DNA from: Lachnospiraceae bacterium UBA6452 | Lineage (GTDB): Bacteria; Bacillota; Clostridia; Lachnospirales; Lachnospiraceae | Assembly (NCBI GenBank): GCA_002441865.1 | Contig: DJNY01000073.1 | Span: 1-27,609 of the forward strand | Length of the DNA: 27,609 bases | Direction of reading: 5' to 3' | In this document: in pieces, positions 14,618 through 22,322 of the stretch | How positions within the stretch are numbered: the stretch's first letter is position 1 | Layout of the letters: every line of letters begins with the position of its first letter | Notes under the pieces: model-generated | Database searches by the model: none | What the model saw: only the letters and a program-made list of their open reading frames with translations | Told to the model about the DNA's origin: nothing | Program-made: the position numbers and the translations under genes

Positions 14618-15034
14618 TTACAGGCATTTTATGATTTCATTTCGTCTGGAATTGTAATGTTCATCAGTTAATCCGGAACCAAAACATCCGATTTTTTTTG
14701 CACAGGCGCGGTAGTCCGTCATATCACCGGGATAGTCCATTGAAATATTTGAAATGACGGGCTGCCAGTAAGCACCCTGATGCGTGAATAAAAACGGCTC
14801 ATAAAAATGGAAATTGTAAACAATGTTTGCGTCCAGAGGAATATCCAGCTGCGAGAGAGTATGAACACTGTTCCAAAAAACGCCACCGACAATGATTTTT
14901 TTGTCAGGCACAATTTTGCGAAGCTCTTTTATTGCTTCTGCAGCTAATGAATTCCATACACCTGCATCAATATTTGTGATTTCATTTAATAATTCAAATA
15001 GACTTTTGTGTTGCAGCTTTTTAATAAGTATCTG
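14618..15034 (-). pseudogene. Relic of a family 5 glycoside hydrolase (cellulase-like)
   Basis: An open frame of about 138 codons without a start codon (in-frame stop at 15035-15037) encodes an internal piece of a GH5 enzyme. SLFELLNEITNIDAGVWNSLA contains the NE motif with the catalytic acid/base Glu, and VYNFHFYEPFLFTHQGAYW is the conserved segment before the end of the barrel. The N-terminal half of the barrel and the later nucleophile Glu segment are both missing, and the frame ends with divergent residues (NSRRNEIIKCL). It is therefore doubly truncated and surely inactive. It sits upstream of, and in the same direction as, the GH43 gene, which suggests a former polysaccharide-utilisation operon. 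A short translated fragment from the GTG at 14911 is possible but would make no enzyme. Confidence 0.8.
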
Positions 15035-15109
15035 TTAAATATCATATAAAATCAATGATTTATTGCACAAAAACAATGACATATTCTGTTTTTTTGAAAC
15101 GGATTGCTG

Positions 15110-15137
15110 TTTACTGAAGGAAGTAATATTGTATAAT
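15110..15137 (+). promoter_or_regulatory. Promoter of the AraC-family gene
   Basis: TTTACT (15110-15115), 16 bp, TATAAT (15132-15137), 23 nt before the start codon. The -10 is perfect and the -35 moderate. Confidence 0.55.
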
Positions 15138-15159
15138 CGGAAAACGAGGAGAGAATGCT

Positions 15160-15954
15160 ATGCAGATCAATAACATTGGATATCACCATTTTCATGATGC
15201 AGATTTTAAAATAGAACGTCCGAATGGGTCAGGGGACTATCTTCTTTTACTTTTTGAAACCCCGGCTGTTTTTATATTGAATGGAAAAGAGGTCGCTGCG
15301 GCGCCCAATTCTTTTATTTTATATAAGAAAGGAACACCGCAGTTTTATCATGCTGACGGAGCAAAATTTTCTAATGACTGGATTCATTTCGATATGACCT
15401 GTGAGGATTTAGCCTATTTAAAAAAACTGGAAATTCCGTTTGATAAAGTGATTTCTCTCGGAGACATGAATGAACTGTCCTTATTTGTAAAGAATATGTG
15501 TTTTGAGCGATATTCCGATAATAAACATAAAGAAGATACCATTCAATTATATATGCGGTTATTTTTTATTAAGCTTAGTGAAAAAATTCATTTTGACAGA
15601 AAGAACAGTCCAAATTCGTATTATGAAAAGCTGTCAGTTATTCGGACAAACATTTATAACATGCCGTACTTTGATTGGAATGTGGAAGGAGTTGCCCATC
15701 AGCTTACCATGAGCAAATCCTATTTTCAGCATTTATATAAAGAACAGTTCGGAACAAGTATTATAAATGATGTCATTCAAAGCCGGATTGATCATGCCAG
15801 ATATCTGCTGTCATCAACGGATCTCTCTGTTATTAAGATAGGTGAAATGTGTGGATATACATGTACCTCACATTTTTTCAGACAGTTTAAACTCCGTATG
15901 AAAGTGACACCATCTGAATACCGTGAGAATCTGAAAATTGTAAAGAAGTCTTGA
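15160..15954 (+). CDS. AraC-family transcriptional regulator
   Basis: This 264-residue regulator has an N-terminal cupin-type sensing domain (about residues 1-140, with LLLLFETPAVFILNGKEV and NSFILYKKGTPQFYHAD) and a C-terminal double helix-turn-helix (about 160-258). The latter contains VEGVAHQLTMSKSYFQHLYKEQFGTS for the first motif and IKIGEMCGYTCTSHFFRQFKLRMKVTPSEYR for the second, the AraC signature. GAGGAGA lies 7 nt before the ATG. It is divergent from the GH5 relic and the GH43 gene, which is the usual layout for a local sugar-responsive activator; the ligand is unknown. The sequence after its stop (15955-16119) contains no gene I can support. Confidence 0.9.
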   Translation: MQINNIGYHHFHDADFKIERPNGSGDYLLLLFETPAVFILNGKEVAAAPNSFILYKKGTPQFYHADGAKFSNDWIHFDMTCEDLAYLKKLEIPFDKVISLGDMNELSLFVKNMCFERYSDNKHKEDTIQLYMRLFFIKLSEKIHFDRKNSPNSYYEKLSVIRTNIYNMPYFDWNVEGVAHQLTMSKSYFQHLYKEQFGTSIINDVIQSRIDHARYLLSSTDLSVIKIGEMCGYTCTSHFFRQFKLRMKVTPSEYRENLKIVKKS

Positions 15955-16119
15955 ATCAGGTGTCAGCATTAACTTTCCTTTAGATAGTATCTCACTTAAT
16001 TGTGCGTACTTTCACTATATGGCAGAAAAAATAACGCAGATCAGAATTCATGCTATGCAACAGCAAAAGACGAGCTTGCAAAAAATGCCGGTGCAATGAG
16101 AAAACTTGAGGATAAATTT
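15955..16119. other. Gene-free spacer with an unassigned open stretch
   Basis: No start codon with a ribosome binding site, no hairpin terminator and no recognisable gene. One frame reads KDELAKNAGAMRKLEDKFN around 16060-16118, which looks protein-like and could be a relic, but I do not recognise its family. Confidence 0.3.
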
Positions 16120-16142
16120 AATGTAACTATTGACATTACATC
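16120..16142. promoter_or_regulatory. Rrf2-type operator before the flavoprotein gene
   Basis: AATGTAA (16120-16126), nine bases, TTACATC (16136-16142): the same arms and spacing as the palindrome at 10422-10444, with one mismatch in the last position. The -35 hexamer again fills the last six spacer bases. Confidence 0.65.
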
Positions 16143-16158
16143 AAAAAGGTGCTATCCT
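16130..16158 (+). promoter_or_regulatory. Promoter of the first PNPOx-fold gene
   Basis: Consensus TTGACA (16130-16135), 17 bp, TATCCT (16153-16158). Confidence 0.75.
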
Positions 16159-16161
16159 ACA

Positions 16162-16189
16162 GTTACAAGATGTAACAAACGATGTTACA
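16162..16189. promoter_or_regulatory. Additional GTTACA/TGTAAC half-sites downstream of the promoter
   Basis: GTTACA (16162-16167), TGTAAC (16171-16176) and GTTACA (16184-16189) form two overlapping inverted repeats with 3-bp and 7-bp centres just after the -10. They share the TGTAA core with the upstream operator and could hold a second repressor dimer. Confidence 0.5.
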
Positions 16190-16213
16190 ACAAACTTAAG
16201 GAGGTACTTTATC

Positions 16214-16609
16214 ATGCAGAAAGTAGTAGAATTTTTACAGAAAAACCCGGTTCAGTATTTGGCAACAGTTGGAAGAGATGGAAAGGCAAAATGCCGTCCG
16301 TTCATGTTCTGCTTTGAACAGGATGGAAAGCTCTGGTTCTGTACCAACAACACAAAGGATGTCTACAAGGATATGTTAGCAAATCCTGAGGTAGAAGTTT
16401 CCGTTTCTTCTCCTGAATATGCGTGGATTCGTCTTCATGGCAAGGCAGTATTTGAGGACAACAAGAGTGTAAAGGAAGGATGCATGAACAATCCGATCGT
16501 TAAGGGGCAGTATCAGACAGCGGATAATCCTATTTTTGAGGTGTTCTATCTTGAAAATCCACATGGTGTGATTGCTGATTTTTCAGGAAATCCACCTTAT
16601 GAATTCTAA
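16214..16609 (+). CDS. Pyridoxamine 5'-phosphate oxidase-fold flavoprotein
   Basis: This 131-residue protein has a split-barrel PNPOx-like fold, probably FMN- or heme-binding and cytoplasmic. It contains VVEFLQKNPVQYLATVGRDGKAKCRPFMFCFEQDGKLWFCTNNTKDVYKDM (first half; the TVGRDGKAKCRP and FCTN segments are typical) and ISPEYA-like SSPEYAWIRLHGKAVFED in the middle. Homologues are usually annotated as pyridoxamine oxidase family or putative heme iron utilisation proteins; true PNP oxidase activity is unlikely. The ATG at 16214 has AAGGAGG 9 nt upstream, so 28 upstream in-frame codons that cover the operator were excluded. It is monocistronic, with a terminator directly after. The shared operator suggests control by the Rrf2 protein encoded at 10485. 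Confidence 0.88.
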   Translation: MQKVVEFLQKNPVQYLATVGRDGKAKCRPFMFCFEQDGKLWFCTNNTKDVYKDMLANPEVEVSVSSPEYAWIRLHGKAVFEDNKSVKEGCMNNPIVKGQYQTADNPIFEVFYLENPHGVIADFSGNPPYEF

Positions 16610-16621
16610 TTGCAAACAAGC

Positions 16622-16653
16622 CCCGCAGAAAATCCTTTTCTGCGGGATGTTTT
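16622..16653 (+). terminator. Rho-independent terminator after the PNPOx gene
   Basis: An 11-bp perfect stem, CCCGCAGAAAA (16622-16632) and TTTTCTGCGGG (16636-16646), with a TCC loop, followed by ATGTTTT. Confidence 0.88.
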
Positions 16654-16694
16654 AAATTATAACTTACACCGGTTCAGAAAGGAGAGACCTTGAA

Positions 16695-17303
16695 ATGACA
16701 AAAATGGATTATCTCAAACTTCTGGTGGATGAAATTCATTCTACCACAGTTGCAACAATAGGCGCAGACGGGCATCCGCAGACAAGAATCATAGATATGA
16801 TGTATTATGATGAAGAAGGTGTGTATTTCCTGACAGCAAAGGGAAAAGCATTTTATGACCAGTTAATGGAACAGCAGTATGTGGCAATATCTGCAACAAA
16901 AGATAAGATTGCGGTGTCTCTCCGCGGAAAAATAAAGAACATTGGGAAAAAGAATCTTGATATTATGTTTGAGAAAAACCCTTATATGAAGAAAATTTAC
17001 CCGGGAGATACGAAGGATGCGATTGAAGTGTTCCAGCTGTATGAGGCACAGGGAGAATATTTTGATATCAGGAATCCTTCCAATATTGTGAGGGATACCA
17101 TAACAATAGGAAAAGTGAAGGCTGTTCAGACAGGTTATTTTGTGGGAAAAGACTGTATCGGATGTAAGCTGTGTTATTCTGTATGTCCGCAAAAGTGTAT
17201 TGATATATCTTCTGTTCCGGTTGTGATCAATCAGAATCACTGCCTGCATTGCGGAAGATGTGCGGAAATCTGTCCAAGACAGTGTATTGGGAAAAGAGGC
17301 TGA
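16695..17303 (+). CDS. PNPOx-fold flavoprotein fused to a two-cluster ferredoxin domain
   Basis: This 202-residue fusion has a PNPOx-like FMN-binding split barrel in residues 1-145 (STTVATIGADGHPQTRIIDMMYYDEEGVYFLTAKGKAFY and the FEKNPYMKKIYP segment). Residues 150-200 are a bacterial-type ferredoxin with two 4Fe-4S motifs: C154-C157-C160-C164 (CIGCKLCYSVCP) and C183-C186-C189-C193 (CLHCGRCAEICP), plus C168 and C197 completing the cross-ligand pattern. It would pass electrons between a flavin and low-potential clusters; the substrate is unknown. AAAGGAGA sits 10 nt before the ATG. It is the first gene of an operon with a sirtuin (2-nt gap) and a macrodomain protein, so a role in redox-coupled protein ADP-ribosylation can be proposed but not shown. 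Confidence 0.88.
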   Translation: MTKMDYLKLLVDEIHSTTVATIGADGHPQTRIIDMMYYDEEGVYFLTAKGKAFYDQLMEQQYVAISATKDKIAVSLRGKIKNIGKKNLDIMFEKNPYMKKIYPGDTKDAIEVFQLYEAQGEYFDIRNPSNIVRDTITIGKVKAVQTGYFVGKDCIGCKLCYSVCPQKCIDISSVPVVINQNHCLHCGRCAEICPRQCIGKRG

Positions 17304-17305
17304 TT

Positions 17306-18250
17306 ATGATATTTAAGAAAATCAGAAAAGGACATATTGACTGGAGAAACTTTTTATGCAGTACTCCGGCAAGGGATTATATATTCCAGAAGGAGCCGTA
17401 TGAAGACCAGGTTGACAGGGCGGCAGAGCTTATAAAAAATGCAGATTGTGTCCTGATCGGAGCCGGTGCAGGGGCATCGACGGCAGCAGGAATCCGGTAT
17501 GGCGGTAAGCGGTTTACGGACAATTTTGCGGAATTTATAGAGAAATACGGGAAACAGTATATGACAGATATGTATGCAGCCGGATTTTATCCATTTCCAT
17601 CGGAAGAGGCAAAGTGGGGATACTGGTCGAAGCATGCGCTGATGAACCGGTTTGATCCTCCGGCATTGCCGCTTTATACTGAGCTTTATGAGATTGTAAA
17701 AGATAAGGAGTATTTTGTACTGACGACCAACGTGGATCATCAGTTTTATAAAGCGGGATTTGATGAAAGCAGGATATTTGCGACACAGGGAGATTACGGT
17801 AAAATCCAGTGCCAGAAGGCCTGTCATCCAAAGACTTATGATGCAGAAGAACTGTTTAGAAAGATGGATGCGGCAAGAAGGGATTGTCTGATTCCGTCAG
17901 AGCTTGTACCAAAATGCCCGGTGTGTGGTGGCAATATGGCTATGAATCTCCGTTGCGATAATTCTTTTGTGGAAGATGAAGAATGGCATGAAGCCGCTGA
18001 CAGATATGCGGATTTTCTGGAACAGAATCAGGATAAAAAAGTTGTTCTCCTGGAACTTGGAGTCGGATTTAACACTCCGATCATTATACGATTTCCTTTT
18101 GAAAAAATGGTGCGGGAGAATCCGTCTTACAGCCTGATCCGTCTGAATATGGACGAAGCAGTCGTACCGGAAAGTTTTGGAAAACGTGCGGTCGGTATCG
18201 GTGGTGATATGGCAAGGGCAATCACAGATATAAGGAGGCTTGTAGTATGA
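17306..18250 (+). CDS. SirTM-like sirtuin (probable protein ADP-ribosyltransferase)
   Basis: This 314-residue NAD-dependent Sir2-fold protein has the NAD-binding loop IGAGAGASTAAGIRYGG (51-67), which replaces the GAGxSxxSGIPxFR of deacetylating sirtuins. The catalytic segment reads TTNVDHQF (140-147) instead of TQNIDxLH. Both substitutions fit class M sirtuins (SirTM), known in staphylococci and streptococci to ADP-ribosylate a lipoylated GcvH-like protein. A zinc knuckle is formed by C169, C173, C204 and C207. The ATG at 17306 has AGAGG 7 nt upstream; an in-frame start at 17249 would overlap the ferredoxin end and was rejected. The stop overlaps the macrodomain start by 4 nt (ATGA), so the two proteins should be made together. 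No lipoyl carrier or ligase gene is nearby. Confidence 0.85.
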   Translation: MIFKKIRKGHIDWRNFLCSTPARDYIFQKEPYEDQVDRAAELIKNADCVLIGAGAGASTAAGIRYGGKRFTDNFAEFIEKYGKQYMTDMYAAGFYPFPSEEAKWGYWSKHALMNRFDPPALPLYTELYEIVKDKEYFVLTTNVDHQFYKAGFDESRIFATQGDYGKIQCQKACHPKTYDAEELFRKMDAARRDCLIPSELVPKCPVCGGNMAMNLRCDNSFVEDEEWHEAADRYADFLEQNQDKKVVLLELGVGFNTPIIIRFPFEKMVRENPSYSLIRLNMDEAVVPESFGKRAVGIGGDMARAITDIRRLVV

Positions 18251-19023
18251 CACAGGATGAACGAAGAGAATATCTGATCCGGTATCTTTTAAAAGAAGAA
18301 ATACGTTATGGCAGACAGCAGATTCCGGCAGATAAGCAGGGACAGGAGAATCTGCTTCGGTCGCTTATGAATGTCAGACCGCCAAGACCGGTCAGCAGGG
18401 AATTTTTAGAAATACAGGATAAATATCTGACGGAAAGAAATATAGAGCGTGGCATCACAGACATTGCGGATCTTGTACCTGTAAAATCTGATCCCGGATT
18501 ATATATCTGGCAGGGCGATATTACAACATTGAAATGCGATGCAATCGTAAATGCCTGCAATTCACAGATGCTTGGCTGCTTTTCCCCCATGCATGCCTGC
18601 ATTGATAATTTTATCCATACTTATGCCGGTGTGGAGCTTCGCCTGAAAATGCATGAAATCATGACAAAGCAGGGACATGAAGAGGAAACGGGAAAGGCGA
18701 AGATTACTTCCGGATATAATCTTCCGGCAAAATATATTCTTCATACGGTAGGCCCTATCATACAATGGAAAGTTACCCCGAAAGATGAAGATCTCCTTGC
18801 AAGCTGTTATAGGGAGTGCTTAAAACTTGCTGCCGCGACAGGTGTGGAATCCATTGCATTCTGTTGTCTGTCCACAGGAGTATTCCGCTTTCCACAGCAG
18901 CGGGCTGCTGAAATTGCTACGGAGACGGTAAAGCAATTTCTAAAAAAGGATAGCAGGATCAAAAAGGTAATATTTAATGTATTTAAGGACGAGGATTTAG
19001 AAATATACAGTGGTTTGTTATAA
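18247..19023 (+). CDS. Zinc-dependent macrodomain protein-ADP-ribose hydrolase
   Basis: This 258-residue protein has an N-terminal helical extension (about 1-80) ahead of a macrodomain. The domain starts LYIWQGDITTLKCDAIVNACNS, with the ADP-ribose-binding Asp and Asn residues. GCFSPMHACIDNFIH carries C111, H116 and C118, the Cys/His set that marks the zinc-containing macrodomain class linked to SirTM. Later elements are the GYNLPAKYILHTVGP strand and the CCLSTGVFRFPQQRAA phosphate loop. The family removes ADP-ribose from proteins, which would reverse the action of the upstream sirtuin. The 4-nt overlap with that gene supports a shared function. It converges with a LysR gene just 16 nt away without a strong terminator between them. 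Confidence 0.9.
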   Translation: MTQDERREYLIRYLLKEEIRYGRQQIPADKQGQENLLRSLMNVRPPRPVSREFLEIQDKYLTERNIERGITDIADLVPVKSDPGLYIWQGDITTLKCDAIVNACNSQMLGCFSPMHACIDNFIHTYAGVELRLKMHEIMTKQGHEEETGKAKITSGYNLPAKYILHTVGPIIQWKVTPKDEDLLASCYRECLKLAAATGVESIAFCCLSTGVFRFPQQRAAEIATETVKQFLKKDSRIKKVIFNVFKDEDLEIYSGLL

Positions 19024-19039
19024 TTGTCTGATGAAACCG

Positions 19040-19912
19040 CTAGGTTGCAGACTGTTTCATTTCTTGCAGAAACATTTCAGCAGCTTTTGACCGGAAGGCA
19101 GTTCTTTTCCATATTAACGCATAGTGGATTTCCAATGGTGGATTCAGAGGACGGAAACAAACATCCTGTTCTAAAACCGCTGGAAGTAAATCCTCGGTGG
19201 TCAGATAAAACCCTAGTCCACTCTTAATAAATTTTGCCGGAGAGCCATTGACAACATTGTAGGTGGCAGCGATATTGAAGTTTTTTATGTCAGTATCAGC
19301 CCAATGGGAAATCAACTGTTGCAGACCGGCTCTCCGATGAAAAATAAGAGGTATTTTCAAAAGGTCTTTCTTCCCTATATGACTGTTTCCTGCAAGTTTA
19401 CAATCAGAAGGCATTAAAACGCCCCAACGGGATGATTCCGGTAGTGAAATATAATCATATTCTGAAATGTCGATTGGTTCCAGAAATATAGCAAAATCAA
19501 TACTTCCGTGTTCCAGACGCTCTAACACATCAATCGCATCGCTGCTGTAAAATTGAAAATGTACGTCAGGATATTGGGAGCGAAGCCGGGAAGCGGTATT
19601 TAATACTGTCATTGTTGGGTTGCCGCCAATGGTAATTTCCCCACTGATCTGCGGGTTGTTAGAGCTTAAATCATATTCGGTCTTTTCCACTAAGGACAGG
19701 ATCTCCTCTGCACGTTTTCTGAGTATAATTCCATCTTCCGTCAATGTGATTTTACGTTTGCCGCGAATAAGCAGCTGCTTTCCAAATTCATTTTCCAGCT
19801 CCATGAGCTGTTTTGAAAGATACGGCTGCGAGATATGCAGGCTCTCAGCAGCTCTTGTAATATTCTCTTCTTTGGTTACGGCAAGAAAATATTGTAATGT
19901 CCGTAATTCCAT
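19040..19912 (-). CDS. LysR-family transcriptional regulator
   Basis: This 290-residue regulator has an N-terminal winged helix, MELRTLQYFLAV, then ENITRAAESLHISQPYLSKQLMELENEFGKQLL (about 18-50), followed by a periplasmic-binding-like effector domain (about 90-290; GEITIGGNPTMTVLN starts it). The effector is unknown. GAGG is followed at 5 and 8 nt by ATGs at 19915 and 19912; the latter was chosen. It is divergent from a MATE exporter with a 140-bp shared control region and is probably its regulator. Closely related AKR/MATE/LysR sets follow downstream. Confidence 0.88.
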   Translation of the reverse strand: MELRTLQYFLAVTKEENITRAAESLHISQPYLSKQLMELENEFGKQLLIRGKRKITLTEDGIILRKRAEEILSLVEKTEYDLSSNNPQISGEITIGGNPTMTVLNTASRLRSQYPDVHFQFYSSDAIDVLERLEHGSIDFAIFLEPIDISEYDYISLPESSRWGVLMPSDCKLAGNSHIGKKDLLKIPLIFHRRAGLQQLISHWADTDIKNFNIAATYNVVNGSPAKFIKSGLGFYLTTEDLLPAVLEQDVCFRPLNPPLEIHYALIWKRTAFRSKAAEMFLQEMKQSAT

Positions 19913-19986
19913 CATTATCACCTCAGGTTTAGTGTAATCCTTCTTATTATTCCTGTCAATTATGATAAATCATTCTATATAAGTAT

Positions 19987-20015
19987 TTGTTATTTTAAAA
20001 GAAGAAGATTATACT
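19987..20015 (+). promoter_or_regulatory. Promoter of the MATE-AKR operon
   Basis: TTGTTA (19987-19992), 17 bp, TATACT (20010-20015), about 38 nt before the MATE start codon and inside the divergent LysR/MATE control region. Confidence 0.6.
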
Positions 20016-20052
20016 TTTCACTGACAGAATACAGATAAGAGGATTGAGAAAA

Positions 20053-21432
20053 ATGATGGAAAACAGAAAACGAAAACCATTGGATATGTTACATGGTTCC
20101 ATATGGAATAAGCTGCCGCTATTTGCACTTCCGGTGGCGGCAACCGCTATTTTAGAGCAGCTTTTTAATGCTTCTGATATTGCGGTTGTAGGGAATTTTA
20201 CCGGAACTGGAAAAACAATAGCAGTAGCGGCAGTTGGCGCAAACAGTTCGATTATTTCACTGATCGTCAATCTGTTTGTTGGAATTGCACTTGGCGCAAA
20301 TGTTGTCATTGCCAATGCCATCGGAAGAAAGGATAAAGAAGCTGTTACAAAAGCGGTTCATACTTCGATTATGATTGCAATACTGGCAGGAATCGGTGTC
20401 GCCATTGCCGGGGAATTGGTTGCGGAGCCCTTGCTGTCAGTCCTTCAGGTACCTGGGGATGTCTTTCCGGAAGCTCTGCTTTATCTTAGGATCTATCTGA
20501 TCGGAATGCCGGTCATATTGCTCTATAACTTTGAAGCAGCTGTTTTCAGAAGTACAGGAGACACCAAAACGCCGCTTGTCATATTGACAATATCAGGAAT
20601 CCTGAATGTACTGCTGAATCTGTACTTTGTAGCTGTCTTACACATGACAGTCAATGGCGTTGCCATTGCAACAGTTATTTCAAACGCAGTGAGTTCTGTC
20701 TTGCTGTTTTATCGCCTTGTAAAAACAAAAGAACTGATTCATGTAGAATGGAAGGAACTGAGAATTGACAGGAAAATGTCAGGACAGATCATGAAAATCG
20801 GTTTGCCTGCAGGAATCCAGAGTGCGGTATTTGCAGTAGCCAATATCGTGATCCAGTCGGCTATCAACAGTCTTGGAACAGTTGTTATGGCTGCATCGTC
20901 AGCAGCTTACAATATTGAGATTTTTGCGTATGATATATTGAACTCTTTCAGTCAGGCGTGTACGACTTTTGTGGGACAAAATTATGGCGCAGGACAGGTC
21001 AGAAGATGCAGAAAAGTTTTGATTTTATGTATTGTTGAGGATGCGATTGCAACTGCGTGTGCCATTGTATTGATCCTGCTGACAGGAAAGGGATTGATTT
21101 CCATTTTCAATAATGATCCACAGGTTATTTCTGTAGGATATACGAGGCTTATTATGGTATTCTCAGCCTATACGTTCAGTATGCTGTATGAAAATATGTC
21201 CGGCTATATGAGGGGATTTGGCTTTTCTCTGATACCTGCTATCGTAACAACGATGGGAATATGTGGAATGAGAATTTTCTGGATTATGGCAGTTTTTCCT
21301 TCACACAAAACGTTTGCCGGAATATTGACCGCTTATCCGGTCAGCCTGTCTGTGACGGCATTACTGATTTTGGTGGTATTGGTAATCTATCATCCATCGA
21401 AAAGATTTCAGACAGACAAAGGAGAGAGGTAA
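20053..21432 (+). CDS. MATE-family multidrug/metabolite exporter
   Basis: This 459-residue membrane protein has about twelve helices in two MATE bundles. The start region WNKLPLFALPVAATAILEQLFNASDIAVVGNFTG and the midpoint IMKIGLPAGIQSAVFAVANIVIQSAINSLG are the two repeat-leading segments of the family, and FSQACTTFVGQNYGAG is the second-half signature. It exports cationic compounds or metabolites by sodium or proton antiport; the substrate is unknown. The ATG at 20053 has GAGGA 9 nt upstream; a TTG three codons earlier overlaps the ribosome binding site. Only 2 nt separate it from the aldo/keto reductase gene, so the pair is one operon that may detoxify and expel a carbonyl compound (inference). 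Confidence 0.92.
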   Translation: MMENRKRKPLDMLHGSIWNKLPLFALPVAATAILEQLFNASDIAVVGNFTGTGKTIAVAAVGANSSIISLIVNLFVGIALGANVVIANAIGRKDKEAVTKAVHTSIMIAILAGIGVAIAGELVAEPLLSVLQVPGDVFPEALLYLRIYLIGMPVILLYNFEAAVFRSTGDTKTPLVILTISGILNVLLNLYFVAVLHMTVNGVAIATVISNAVSSVLLFYRLVKTKELIHVEWKELRIDRKMSGQIMKIGLPAGIQSAVFAVANIVIQSAINSLGTVVMAASSAAYNIEIFAYDILNSFSQACTTFVGQNYGAGQVRRCRKVLILCIVEDAIATACAIVLILLTGKGLISIFNNDPQVISVGYTRLIMVFSAYTFSMLYENMSGYMRGFGFSLIPAIVTTMGICGMRIFWIMAVFPSHKTFAGILTAYPVSLSVTALLILVVLVIYHPSKRFQTDKGER

Positions 21433-21434
21433 TT

Positions 21435-22310
21435 ATGGAGAGAAAAGATATTGTATTAAATAACGGTGTAACGATGCCGCCGATCGGTTACGGAGTATTC
21501 CGTATGACAAATCTGGAAGAATGTGAGAATGCAGTTGTACAGGCAGTTAAAACAGGTTACCGCCTGATTGATACTGCGGCTGCTTATGAAAACGAAACTG
21601 CTGTTGGAAAAGCAATCAAACGTGTTATTGCAGAAGAAATTGTCAGTAGAGAAGAATTGTTTATTACTACAAAACTTTGGATCACGGACACTTCTTACGA
21701 AAAAGCAAAAGAAGGATTCCTGCGTTCCCTTGACCGTCTGGGGCTGGATTATGTGGATTTATATCTGATCCACCAGCCATACCATGATTATTACGGCGCA
21801 TGGCGTGCTTTGGAAGAATTGTATGAAGATGGAAAAGTAAAATCCATTGGAGTGGATAATTTCACGCAGGACAGAATGGCTGATTTTTTGTTTTTCAACA
21901 AGGTAAAACCGGCAGTAAACATGATTGAGTGCAATGCGTATTTCCAGCGTGAAGATGAGCGTAAATACCTGAAAGAACAAAACATTCTGATGCAGGCATG
22001 GTCACCTCTTGCTGCTGGAAAAGAAGATCTTTTCACCAATGAAATATTATGTGAAATTGCACAGAAGCACGGCAGATCAGTGGCACAGATCGTTTTAAGA
22101 TGGCTTGTGCAGAGAGGGATTGTCCCGGTTGTAAAGTCGGCAGATCCGTTACGAATGAAAGAAAATCTGGATATTTCTGATTTTGCCCTGTCTGAGGATG
22201 AAATGAAAGAGATTGCGACACTGGATACCGGACACACTTATGCAACAGCGCGTAATACCGGAAAAGCAGTGACAGAATTTCTGGAAAAAGCAAATCAGTA
22301 TCATGTATAA
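21435..22310 (+). CDS. Aldo/keto reductase
   Basis: This 291-residue cytoplasmic NADPH-dependent carbonyl reductase has the classic TIM barrel. The full catalytic tetrad is visible: D46 (GYRLIDTAAAY), Y51, K80 (LFITTKLW) and H113 (LYLIHQPY). The C-terminal part carries GKVKSIGVDNF and the cofactor-phosphate segment VPVVKSADPLRMKENLDI. It resembles the 2,5-diketo-gluconate reductase group; the physiological substrate is open. GAGAGG lies 5-8 nt before the ATG at 21435 and 174 bp of overlapping in-frame sequence upstream belongs to the MATE gene. It is followed at 22323 by a broken relative. Confidence 0.93.
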   Translation: MERKDIVLNNGVTMPPIGYGVFRMTNLEECENAVVQAVKTGYRLIDTAAAYENETAVGKAIKRVIAEEIVSREELFITTKLWITDTSYEKAKEGFLRSLDRLGLDYVDLYLIHQPYHDYYGAWRALEELYEDGKVKSIGVDNFTQDRMADFLFFNKVKPAVNMIECNAYFQREDERKYLKEQNILMQAWSPLAAGKEDLFTNEILCEIAQKHGRSVAQIVLRWLVQRGIVPVVKSADPLRMKENLDISDFALSEDEMKEIATLDTGHTYATARNTGKAVTEFLEKANQYHV

Positions 22311-22322
22311 GGTGTTTTGAAG

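Noticed and set aside
14605..14626. Tandem GTTACA/TGTTACA before the GH43 gene as a further Rrf2 site
   Set aside because: The copies are direct, not inverted, and lack the 9-bp centre and -35 overlap seen at the other two sites.
17249..17305. Upstream in-frame start for the sirtuin gene
   Set aside because: It would overlap the ferredoxin coding end by 55 nt and has no ribosome binding site; the start at 17306 has AGAGG at proper distance.
19031..19060. ATGAAAC/GTTTCAT hairpin as terminator between the macrodomain and LysR genes
   Set aside because: The stem is A+T-rich with a 16-nt loop and has no good T run on either side.
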